From contig MVQW01000103.1 in NCBI GenBank assembly GCA_002067265.1, forward strand, positions 1 through 7,927: DNA of 7,927 nt, in the 5' to 3' direction. Below are positions 1-5,315 of the stretch, in pieces (position 1 is the first letter of the stretch; the number at the start of each line of letters is the position of its first letter). The notes beneath the pieces were generated by a model. The model saw only the letters and a list, made by a program, of their open reading frames with translations. It ran no database searches and was not told where the DNA came from. The position numbers and the translations under genes are program-made. The stretch comes from Methanomethylovorans sp. PtaU1.Bin073 (lineage in GTDB: Archaea; Halobacteriota; Methanosarcinia; Methanosarcinales; Methanosarcinaceae).

Positions 1-19
1 CGAGATTGTAGCCAGACAT
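1..19 (-). CDS. Start of a gene running off the left edge
   Basis: On the minus strand an ATG at 17-19 opens a frame reading M-S-G-Y-N-L before the window ends. It is preceded by GGTGA (24-28) four nucleotides upstream, the same SD geometry seen for the purH start in this window. It lies 20 nt after the stop codon of the acidic orphan gene on the same strand, so the two could form an operon. Six codons are too few to identify a product. The call rests only on the start and ribosome-binding signal and could be a chance ATG. Confidence 0.4.
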
Positions 20-32
20 AGTTTCACCAAAA

Positions 33-52
33 GGGAGAATTACAATTCTCCC
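33..52 (-). terminator. Stem-loop across the stop codon of the acidic orphan gene
   Basis: GGGAGAATT (33-41) and AATTCTCCC (44-52) form a perfect 9-bp inverted repeat with a 2-nt centre; in RNA an 8-bp stem with a 4-nt loop is more realistic. The stop codon (40-42) lies inside it. On the minus strand the stem is followed at once by TTTT, like a weak intrinsic terminator, then by GGTGA and an ATG. It may therefore be an intercistronic element (attenuator, processing site or translation control) rather than an operon end. Confidence 0.5.
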
Positions 53-444
53 GATTCTTTGTATGTTTTCTGGTCTTGGATCGTGCCTTTGTCTACGTGT
101 TCATTTTCGATGTCCCTGATGTACCCATTGTCATCGAAGCTGTAGAAATCTCCGGCCATGACAAAGGATTTCAGTTCATCCGGTAGGTCTTCGAGCTTGA
201 CTACGAATCCCCATTCTCTCAGAAGCCGCATTGCATTTTCGGTGTCGTCTTCTTCCCACATGTTGATATTTGCAATTGTTTGATTGTCAGGAACTTCTTT
301 CATAAGTGCGTGCTGAACTCCACCATTGTCAGTGATGCATATCACGGCTGCTGTCTTTTCTCCGCTTCTTATCATGTCAAGTGCTTCAGCATCGAGTTCA
401 TAGTATTGTTCAAGTTCATTTCCTGTTATTGTTATGTATCTCAT
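40..444 (-). CDS. Small, very acidic hypothetical protein (134 aa)
   Basis: I do not recognise this protein. It has no signal peptide, membrane segment, Cys motif or nucleotide-binding motif that I can see. It is strongly acidic: by hand count about 30 Asp/Glu against about 12 Lys/Arg, with clusters near residues 64-69 (EEDD core) and 104-118. Predicted character is a small soluble alpha/beta protein. The ATG start is well supported by TCCTCC on the plus strand (453-458), which reads GGAGGA on the minus strand, 8 nt upstream. Upstream lie a TATA-like box and two inverted repeats, so the gene has its own, probably regulated, promoter. Directly downstream a possible second gene starts at 19. 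The large negative charge could reflect a salt-adapted host or a charged partner-binding protein; nothing in the sequence decides. Confidence 0.75.
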   Translation of the reverse strand: MRYITITGNELEQYYELDAEALDMIRSGEKTAAVICITDNGGVQHALMKEVPDNQTIANINMWEEDDTENAMRLLREWGFVVKLEDLPDELKSFVMAGDFYSFDDNGYIRDIENEHVDKGTIQDQKTYKESGEL

Positions 445-468
445 TTCTTCAATCCTCCAACATTAATT

Positions 469-492
469 GGTTGTACAATATACTATACAACC
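469..492. promoter_or_regulatory. Near-palindromic operator-like site (GGTTGTA..TACAACC)
   Basis: GGTTGTA (469-475) and TACAACC (486-492) are perfect 7-nt inverted arms, and the full 24-bp site is palindromic at 10 of 12 paired positions. It lies between the TATA-like box of the acidic gene (497-509) and its start codon, where the transcription start is expected. A protein bound here would block initiation. A 14-nt part, CTATACAACCTATT (483-496), recurs exactly at 531-544. The regulator is unknown. Confidence 0.5.
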
Positions 493-496
493 TATT

Positions 497-509
497 AGTA
501 TTTAATACT
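497..509 (-). promoter_or_regulatory. TATA-like box for the acidic orphan gene
   Basis: On the minus strand the run reads AGTATTAAATACT, an AT-rich palindrome resembling an archaeal TATA box, preceded by an A-rich stretch that could serve as BRE. About 25 nt downstream falls in the 469-492 palindrome, leaving a leader of roughly 30 nt that contains the GGAGGA ribosome-binding site. Confidence 0.4.
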
Positions 510-517
510 TTCTGTTA

Positions 518-540
518 GTTGTAGTGTTTTCTATACAACC
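518..540. promoter_or_regulatory. Second copy of the TACAACC operator-like site
   Basis: GTTGTA (518-523) faces TACAACC (534-540), repeating the arms of the 469-492 site. The right half is part of CTATACAACCTATT (531-544), identical to 483-496 at a spacing of 48 bp. It lies upstream of the TATA-like box on the minus strand. Two sites bracketing a core promoter suggest cooperative binding by one regulator. The rest of 541-569 shows nothing I can name. Confidence 0.45.
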
Positions 541-569
541 TATTCTTGTATGCGATTTTTGATTATAGA

Positions 570-632
570 CTGTGCGAGGCTCCGCTTTCATCCCCGCCCT
601 AAAGGACGGGGTCTTCCCGCTGTGCCTCCGCT
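570..632. repeat. Imperfect direct repeats flanking a GC-rich island
   Basis: CTGTGCGAGGCTCCGCT (570-586) recurs as CTGTGCCTCCGCT (620-632), identical except for four missing bases (GAGG). Between them lies the 592-611 hairpin. The stretch 570-636 is about two-thirds G+C by hand count, set in AT-rich DNA. A third partial copy, CTGTGCGAGG, is at 690-699 inside the regulator gene. The arrangement looks like a small inserted or relic element. Confidence 0.5.
592..611 (-). mobile_element. Orphan IS200/IS605-type end hairpin (omega-RNA-like)
   Basis: On the minus strand this reads CCCCGTCCTTTAGGGCGGGG, which folds into an 8-bp RNA stem (including one G-U pair) with a UUUA loop. On the plus strand the same stem has a C-A mismatch, so the minus strand is the better RNA. 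It is flanked by GGGAAGA before and ATGAAAG after. From memory, hairpins of this type with a GGAAG leader occur at the right end of IS200/IS605 and IS1341 elements, just after tnpB, and form the end of its guide RNA scaffold. No tnpA or tnpB reading frame is present here, so this is probably a solitary relic. No T-tract follows it, so it is not a standard terminator. The family assignment is from recall and needs a search. Confidence 0.45.
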
Positions 633-636
633 CTCC

Positions 637-1389
637 CTAAGATAAATCATTTCCCCATTGAATACCTTTTTTGTCAAAGCAAATGAGGTCTGTGCGAGGG
701 TCGTAATTGCCTGATTTAAAGAACAGAGACATCGAAAAGAAAACATCAGTCACCACAAAAGCTACCTTTGCACTATCAATCAAATATAAATCAGTAAATT
801 CCCCATCATTATATGTTTTCAAATCTTCTGCATAGTCAGTTTTGACCACTTCATAAATACTATCTGTAAGTATAAGAGAAGTGGGAACATCTTTTTCCGC
901 AAGATGTTTGAAAAATTGTGGATATGTCGAGAAAAAGACAGGAGAAACACCTTTGATAGTATGAGATTGTTCAATTGTTTCAAGAAATGATTTATGAGAA
1001 GTATAAACATTCTCAAGCTTGTCTATATAAAAATCGCAGTCTTTGAGATCTGCTAACCTGTCGAGAAGTTGATCAGGTATTCCAGATAGATCATGATCAT
1101 TCCAAAAATCCTCATTTTTCTCAATTAAATCTACCATGTCAACAAATGGCCTAAAAGACTTGGCAATTATCTTGCCAGTAGTTGTCAATGTATACATCTT
1201 AGTAGATGGATCTTTGTACATAAGATTGGCAGACTCCATCTCCCTTATCCGTAGAGCAATCTCCGGAGAAGATACATCGAACTTCTTACGTATATTAGTG
1301 AGAGTTGACGGTTGCTCGAGAAGAAAAAGAAGGAGATCTCTTCTTTTTTCCGAGAAAGTGAGCAAACTCAACAGACATTTGGATTTCAT
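637..1389 (-). CDS. FilR1/DUF1724-family winged-helix transcriptional regulator
   Basis: A predicted cytoplasmic DNA-binding regulator of 250 residues. Residues about 10-75 form a winged helix-turn-helix (helices around 15-25, 29-38 and 42-55, wing about 57-70 ending TLTTTGK). Residues about 95-250 match the FilR1 middle/C-terminal domain of methanogen regulators, with FWNDHDLSGIPDQLL near 95-109, SPVFF near 149, LYLIDSAK near 201-208 and a GNYDP..DL segment near 228-235. Known family members include FilR1 and the Msr regulators of methyltransferase genes in Methanosarcina; the target of this one cannot be read from the sequence. The ATG at 1387-1389 was chosen because GTGATC, part of an SD, lies 3 nt upstream; the in-frame GTG at 1396-1398 is that SD itself. 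The protein ends WGNDLS; from memory relatives continue a few residues past WGEEL. The stop lies at the edge of the GC-rich island, so the tail may have been trimmed by an insertion. Confidence 0.85.
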   Translation of the reverse strand: MKSKCLLSLLTFSEKRRDLLLFLLEQPSTLTNIRKKFDVSSPEIALRIREMESANLMYKDPSTKMYTLTTTGKIIAKSFRPFVDMVDLIEKNEDFWNDHDLSGIPDQLLDRLADLKDCDFYIDKLENVYTSHKSFLETIEQSHTIKGVSPVFFSTYPQFFKHLAEKDVPTSLILTDSIYEVVKTDYAEDLKTYNDGEFTDLYLIDSAKVAFVVTDVFFSMSLFFKSGNYDPRTDLICFDKKGIQWGNDLS

Positions 1390-1390
1390 A

Positions 1391-1399
1391 GTGATCACT
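1391..1399 (-). promoter_or_regulatory. SD that decides the regulator gene start
   Basis: The minus strand reads AGTGATCAC just before the ATG at 1389. GTGATC matches the 3' part of the methanogen SD GGAGGTGATC, 3 nt from the ATG. The GTG within it is in frame and could be mistaken for the start codon. Confidence 0.55.
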
Positions 1400-1427
1400 C
1401 GTAATTGAACATTGAGATAAATTTTAT

Positions 1428-1463
1428 GGATATAATATATTCAATGATGTAAAGGTATTCAAT
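1428..1463 (-). promoter_or_regulatory. Probable promoter of the regulator gene with direct repeats
   Basis: The spacer 1390-1568 is very AT-rich and holds no gene. On the minus strand ATATATTATATCC (1428-1440) is the best TATA-like box and would place the transcript start near 1405-1412, about 20 nt before the ATG. Just upstream, ATTGAATA occurs twice (1438-1445 and 1456-1463), 18 bp apart, which could be regulator half-sites; autoregulation is an inference. With so much A+T, several other boxes are possible. Confidence 0.3.
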
Positions 1464-1551
1464 AAATATATACTACCAATATAATCAATAAACAATATCA
1501 GTTATAAATATATCATATGTTAATATTTTAAATAGTCAGGGTGGCCTCTTT

Positions 1552-1564
1552 AAAAAAGAAAAAA
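1552..1564 (-). terminator. T-run terminator after purH
   Basis: On the minus strand TTTTTTCTTTTTT begins 4 nt after the purH stop codon. Archaeal RNA polymerase commonly stops at such oligo-T tracts without a hairpin. It separates purH from the regulator gene downstream. Confidence 0.6.
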
Positions 1565-1568
1565 GGAA

Positions 1569-3185
1569 TCAATGTAAGAAGTGGCGCATACCGGTGAATA
1601 CCAAAGAAACTCCCAGTTTGTTTGCAGTGCTTATGACTTCAGCGTCCCTGATAGAACCTCCGGGGGAGACTACATACATTATACCATTCTCAGCAGCATG
1701 AACAATGCTGTCATCAAATGGGAAAAATGCATCTGAAGCCATTACACATTTTGAGAGTACATTCCTACAATATTCATCAAAATCTACTGCCGGACTTTCC
1801 CTATCATATATTACCTTCAGGTTCTCTCTTGCCTTAGTAGCGGCAAGTTTTCTGATTGAATCTACCCTATTGGGTTGACCTGCACCCATGGCAAGCATCA
1901 TGTAACAGCCTTTCTGGTACTCATAAGCGAGAGTAATAGAGTTTGATTTTGTGCTCTTACAAGCACTTATACAAAACTCGGAAAGAGAGCGCATAGATTC
2001 TGGGAACGGTTTTTCTGTTACACAGTCCCATTTCTCATACAGACCCACATCTCGTGACTGTTTTAACAAGCCACCAACTACATATTTATAAGTATGATCA
2101 ACATCAAATGCATCATTTAACTGAGGAAGTTCAAGCAATCTTAGATTGGAACTCTTTTTCTTGAGATATTCAAGAGCATCATGATCAAAACCCGGGGCCA
2201 AGATTATTTCAACGAACTTGCCTTCCAGGAACTTTGCTGATTGAAGATCAAATACTTTGTTACTACATACAATGCTTCCATATGCAGAGATAGGATCCCC
2301 ATCCCATGCAGCACTCAGAGCTTGTAGAAGAGTGTCACCTGTAGCAAGTCCACATGGATTATTATGCTTCACAATTACTACTGCGGGTTTTTCAGCATGA
2401 AGATCTTTTATGGTCAACAATGCGTTATCGGCATCTACATAATTGTTATAGGATAGTTCCTTTCCATGCAATTGCCTGGCATTGGCAAGAGATGGTCCTT
2501 TTACACCTGGTTCCTTGAAGAACTTAGCTTTTTGATGCCAGTTCTCGCCATAACGCAGTTCCATACCGCCAGTAAAGTTAAGGTGTATGACCTCTTCAGA
2601 AGCTAATTCCTTGCTAAGATATGTATCAATAGTTGCATCATAACCTGCAGTGTGCCTGAAAGCCTTCACAGCAAGTTGTTTACGCAGTTGGTCTGAAACT
2701 ACTCCTGTCGACCTGATCTCTTTGAGAACATGACCATAATCTGTTGGATCACACACAACAGTTACAGAGTTGAAGTTTTTAGCTGCAGCGCGCAATAGAG
2801 TAGGACCACCAATATCAATATTCTCAATGGCCTCCTCTAGCAAAACCCCTTCTTTTGTCACTGTGATCTCAAAAGGATAGAGGTTTACAGCTACAAGATC
2901 AATAAGCTCGATTCCTGCATCATGTGCCTGCCCCACATGACCTGGGTTGTGCCTGTTGCACAATATAGCACCATGTATCTTGGGATGTAATGTTTTGACT
3001 CTGCCATCCATCATCTCAGGAAAACCCGTGACATCAGAAACATCCTTCACTTCTATTCCTGAATCGCGTAAAATCCGTGCAGTGCCACCCGTGGAGATCA
3101 ATTCCACACCAAGGGCTGCAAGCCCTCGAGCAAACTCTACAATTCCAACCTTGTCAGAAACGCTTAGCAGTGCCCTTTTTACCAA
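1569..3185 (-). CDS. purH: Bifunctional AICAR transformylase / IMP cyclohydrolase
   Basis: Catalyses the last two steps of de novo IMP synthesis in the cytoplasm: formylation of AICAR with 10-formyl-tetrahydrofolate (or a methanogen pterin equivalent) and closure of FAICAR to IMP. The 538 residues fit the full bifunctional family (E. coli about 529). Residues 1-195 are the cyclohydrolase (MGS-like) domain, with STGGTA (31-36), GRVKTLHP (61-68), NLYPF (101-105), NIDIGGP (122-128) and RAAAKN (132-137). Residues about 200-538 are the transformylase, with KHNNPCG (273-279, catalytic Lys-His pair), KSNS (413-416), GAGQPNRVDS (434-443), ASDAFFPF (483-490) and PGGSIRD (508-514). All core motifs are intact. 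Trp216 replaces the usual Pro in RYGENPHQ. The start is TTG (3183-3185): GGTGAT lies 3 nt upstream, the N-terminus matches the family, and no other start precedes an upstream stop. Many archaea use PurP and PurO instead. Flanked by T-runs, it is probably transcribed alone. Confidence 0.96.
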   Translation of the reverse strand: MVKRALLSVSDKVGIVEFARGLAALGVELISTGGTARILRDSGIEVKDVSDVTGFPEMMDGRVKTLHPKIHGAILCNRHNPGHVGQAHDAGIELIDLVAVNLYPFEITVTKEGVLLEEAIENIDIGGPTLLRAAAKNFNSVTVVCDPTDYGHVLKEIRSTGVVSDQLRKQLAVKAFRHTAGYDATIDTYLSKELASEEVIHLNFTGGMELRYGENWHQKAKFFKEPGVKGPSLANARQLHGKELSYNNYVDADNALLTIKDLHAEKPAVVIVKHNNPCGLATGDTLLQALSAAWDGDPISAYGSIVCSNKVFDLQSAKFLEGKFVEIILAPGFDHDALEYLKKKSSNLRLLELPQLNDAFDVDHTYKYVVGGLLKQSRDVGLYEKWDCVTEKPFPESMRSLSEFCISACKSTKSNSITLAYEYQKGCYMMLAMGAGQPNRVDSIRKLAATKARENLKVIYDRESPAVDFDEYCRNVLSKCVMASDAFFPFDDSIVHAAENGIMYVVSPGGSIRDAEVISTANKLGVSLVFTGMRHFLH

Positions 3186-3188
3186 AAA

Positions 3189-3194
3189 ATCACC
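3189..3194 (-). promoter_or_regulatory. SD supporting the TTG start of purH
   Basis: GGTGAT on the minus strand sits 3 nt before the TTG start and matches the core of the methanogen SD GGAGGTGATC. This decides an otherwise doubtful non-ATG start. Confidence 0.65.
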
Positions 3195-3211
3195 GTCAAA
3201 GGTTAGCGTAT

Positions 3212-3224
3212 ATCATGTATAAAT
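3212..3224 (-). promoter_or_regulatory. Possible TATA box of purH
   Basis: The minus strand reads ATTTATACATGAT here, TATA-like. It is only about 30 nt from the TTG, so the transcript would begin at or just before the SD, leaving an extremely short leader. The 82-bp spacer offers no clearly better box, so the placement is uncertain. Confidence 0.3.
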
Positions 3225-3236
3225 GTTATGGTTGAG

Positions 3237-3243
3237 AAAAAAA
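3237..3243 (-). terminator. T-run terminator after the PAPS-reductase-like gene
   Basis: Seven consecutive T on the minus strand, about 25 nt after the stop at 3268, followed by more T-rich sequence. It is a plausible archaeal oligo-T terminator separating this gene from purH. Confidence 0.45.
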
Positions 3244-3267
3244 TGAGAAAATGGAAATTACTTGAGC

Positions 3268-5169
3268 TTAACCAAATTTCACTACCGGACAGACCTTTAT
3301 ACATTTTCCGCAGTGCACACACTTATCACCAATTAAAGCGATGCCATTCTTCATCGTGACCACATCATGTGGACATTTACCTATGCAAACACCACAGCCG
3401 CTACAGTGGAGAGCCCTTTGTATGGATAACTCTACAGACTCTATCAGTTGACGGACCTGCTTTTCAGTATCGCTGCGAGCTGTTACTGTACCGGAAGCAA
3501 ATACCTGGGCACTGTCCTCTCCCTGAAATATAGAAGCAACACCCTCCATGAATGCTACCCTGCCTACGGCTTCAAGCATCCTTGAAGTCTCTATTTTTTC
3601 AAGATCTATAGGTTTACCAAAACTGCCTTCTGCAGATACACCACCCTGCTTACACGGGCGATAACCAGATGTAACTGTAAACTTCAGTTTGCTATTGACA
3701 TCAACCTTGGGGACCGTAGGAATGCCTTTTGCCTTTGCAATCTCCTGAAGTCTTGGCGGCAGCTTCTTCCACCTCCACATCCCATGTTCAACCCATTCCT
3801 GAGAAAGCCCCGAACTCTGAGCATAGCCAATAAGATATTTTTCCAGCTTTTCAGCAAACTCCGGATGTGTTTCTCGCAGGCGATGAAGATCAGCTACAGA
3901 ACATGAAGGACAAAGCCAGCAGCCGATCCTATCAAATCCTTTCCCGTAAAGAGGATTATAAGGCAGATCATGCATGAAAATATATAACCATACATGCATA
4001 GCGGTCCAATCTTGAATAGGAGCTGCACCAACCTGATTTCCAACCCAGGGATTTTTCCAGACCCTTTCGCTTTTTGCCCTGGTATCCGATTCGTACTTGC
4101 GCTGTCCTATGAATGTCAAACAGCCCTCTTCATAGTTCCCCTCAATAAGCTGAGTAATGGGACCTAATTTGCATACTTTGCAGCACCAGCGCATTTCCAC
4201 ACTTGGAGGACCAAAACTATCAACCGACTCCCAGAATGCATTGCCTGAGCTTATGGACTTTAGAGGTTTGCCGTATAACCTGGAGACTTCCTGAGCATTG
4301 ATAACAGTTTCCGGGAACTCAATACCTGTGTCAGCAAAAAGGACATCAAAATCTTCAAGGCACTCGCTTACAAGCTGCAGCACTGCAAGACTGTCCTTAC
4401 CACCTGAATACGAAACAGTCACTGGTTTGGTCATACTTGATGAGACATTATTAATGAACTTATGAGAGCGACCTATGAATTCTTCCATGAACTTTTTGTT
4501 GGCTTTGACAACTTCTTTCCAGGTTTGCCCACCCTGCAGTACAGTTAGGTCACGTGGCTCTTCCTTATCCCTTATCTTTACTGCCACACCCTTTGGGCGT
4601 TCCCTCATTAATTTGCCATTCATACGAGCCCGACCGGTAGCTACTACCTTGCCACTGGGATTAAGAACAACTACTTCATCCTTCTCCTGAATATCGGGAT
4701 CTGCATCCAGCACACCTGGAGCCAGGAGGTTAGCACCGCCCAGTATGAACTTTACTGCACCTTCTTCCAGAGTAACCCAGCCTTTCATGGCAGACAGAGA
4801 TTTGTTCTGGAAAAGACATCTTGCACCTTCCACACGCAGGAGCAGCACCCATTTAAGAGAATCAAGCTCAAACCTGATACTTCCTAACACCTCACCATCT
4901 ACAATGATCTCATCCATACGATCATCATAAGGAGCTTTGTTAAGTACCACTACCCTTTCGTCAGATATAAGAGGAGCATTGAACTGCTGCAGAGAAACTG
5001 CGTTAATAAGTTCTATATCATATTCAAAGGCGGGACGTATATCCCCTGGAGGAGTTACTGTCACTGATTCAGTACGATTACCACATGCACATTCCTTACC
5101 CAACACTGGCACATTACATTTTCTGCACCAGTGAAGCAGCATTTCACCAAGATAAAGGGGTTTTGACAT
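3268..5169 (-). CDS. Zinc ribbon-PUA-PAPS reductase-like-ferredoxin fusion protein
   Basis: A soluble 633-residue multidomain protein; its reaction is not established. Order: a zinc-ribbon-like knuckle (C15, C18, C27, C29); a linker domain (about 45-140) with a DEIIVDGEVLG strand, resembling a pre-PUA region; a PUA domain (about 145-205, usually RNA-binding); a PP-loop PAPS-reductase/CysH domain (about 245-470) with SGGKDS at 255-260; an unassigned alpha/beta stretch (about 495-585); and two [4Fe-4S] ferredoxin motifs (C589/592/595/599 and C617/620/623/627). Inside the CysH domain WCCKVCK (C329, C330, C333) and GCWLCPSC (C417, C420, C423) parallel the CC...CxxC cluster site of APS reductases. 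The C-terminal ECG(L/I)H catalytic motif of APS/PAPS reductases is absent. I infer a PP-loop adenylation or sulfur-transfer enzyme fed by ferredoxin clusters, possibly acting on RNA, rather than assimilatory sulfate reduction. No SD precedes the ATG; a TATA-like box about 26 nt upstream suggests a leaderless transcript. It is divergent from the tRNA methyltransferase gene. Confidence 0.85.
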   Translation of the reverse strand: MSKPLYLGEMLLHWCRKCNVPVLGKECACGNRTESVTVTPPGDIRPAFEYDIELINAVSLQQFNAPLISDERVVVLNKAPYDDRMDEIIVDGEVLGSIRFELDSLKWVLLLRVEGARCLFQNKSLSAMKGWVTLEEGAVKFILGGANLLAPGVLDADPDIQEKDEVVVLNPSGKVVATGRARMNGKLMRERPKGVAVKIRDKEEPRDLTVLQGGQTWKEVVKANKKFMEEFIGRSHKFINNVSSSMTKPVTVSYSGGKDSLAVLQLVSECLEDFDVLFADTGIEFPETVINAQEVSRLYGKPLKSISSGNAFWESVDSFGPPSVEMRWCCKVCKLGPITQLIEGNYEEGCLTFIGQRKYESDTRAKSERVWKNPWVGNQVGAAPIQDWTAMHVWLYIFMHDLPYNPLYGKGFDRIGCWLCPSCSVADLHRLRETHPEFAEKLEKYLIGYAQSSGLSQEWVEHGMWRWKKLPPRLQEIAKAKGIPTVPKVDVNSKLKFTVTSGYRPCKQGGVSAEGSFGKPIDLEKIETSRMLEAVGRVAFMEGVASIFQGEDSAQVFASGTVTARSDTEKQVRQLIESVELSIQRALHCSGCGVCIGKCPHDVVTMKNGIALIGDKCVHCGKCIKVCPVVKFG

Positions 5170-5188
5170 TAGGGGATTTCAATATAGT

Positions 5189-5200
5189 TATAGTAAATAG
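5189..5200 (-). promoter_or_regulatory. TATA-like box of the fusion gene, leaderless
   Basis: On the minus strand the sequence reads CTATTTACTATA, centred about 26 nt before the ATG at 5169. That spacing puts the transcript start at the ATG itself. It fits the absence of any GGAGG or GGTGA upstream (the leader region reads AATCCCCTA). Confidence 0.4.
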
Positions 5201-5219
5201 TTCTTTGCTTTGGACATTT

Positions 5220-5241
5220 CAGATTAAGAACAGATTAAGAA
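5220..5241. repeat. Perfect 11-bp tandem duplication in the divergent promoter region
   Basis: CAGATTAAGAA occurs twice head to tail (5220-5230 and 5231-5241), and TAAGAACA recurs at 5251-5258. The 11-bp period is about one helical turn, so a protein could bind both copies on one face. It lies between the promoters of two divergent genes and could influence either. It may also be replication slippage in AT-rich DNA. Confidence 0.6.
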
Positions 5242-5280
5242 AATATCACATAAGAACATAATTAAAAAGTTAATAGCAGC

Positions 5281-5290
5281 CTTTTAATAC
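5281..5290 (+). promoter_or_regulatory. TATA-like box of the tRNA methyltransferase gene
   Basis: CTTTTAATAC is centred about 30 nt before the ATG at 5316, so the transcript would start within a few bases of the start codon. No SD is visible between it and the ATG, consistent with leaderless or near-leaderless expression. The rest of 5170-5315 holds no gene. Confidence 0.4.
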
Positions 5291-5315
5291 CAAAGGGATT
5301 CTCTATGCAACTGTT

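Noticed and set aside
280..498. A 72-codon plus-strand frame opposite the acidic gene
   Set aside because: It is antisense to a gene with a good SD, its composition looks non-coding, and it runs into the operator region.
592..611. The GC hairpin as an intrinsic terminator of the regulator gene
   Set aside because: No T-tract follows it on the minus strand; the next bases are ATGAAAGCGGAGC.
690..699. Target site in the regulator gene for a guide encoded beside the hairpin
   Set aside because: The shared match is only ten bases (CCTCGCACAG), shorter than TnpB guides, and the same motif belongs to the local direct repeats.
1390..1398. GTG at 1396-1398 as the start of the regulator gene
   Set aside because: It is part of the GTGATC SD, and the ATG three codons on has the correct spacing.
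4475..5134. Plus-strand open frames opposite the fusion gene
   Set aside because: They are short, have no ribosome-binding signals, and lie antisense to a well-supported protein.
3268..5169. Assimilatory PAPS reductase (cysH)
   Set aside because: The fold and cluster cysteines fit, but the catalytic C-terminal Cys motif is missing and a PUA domain is present, so the gene symbol was left empty.
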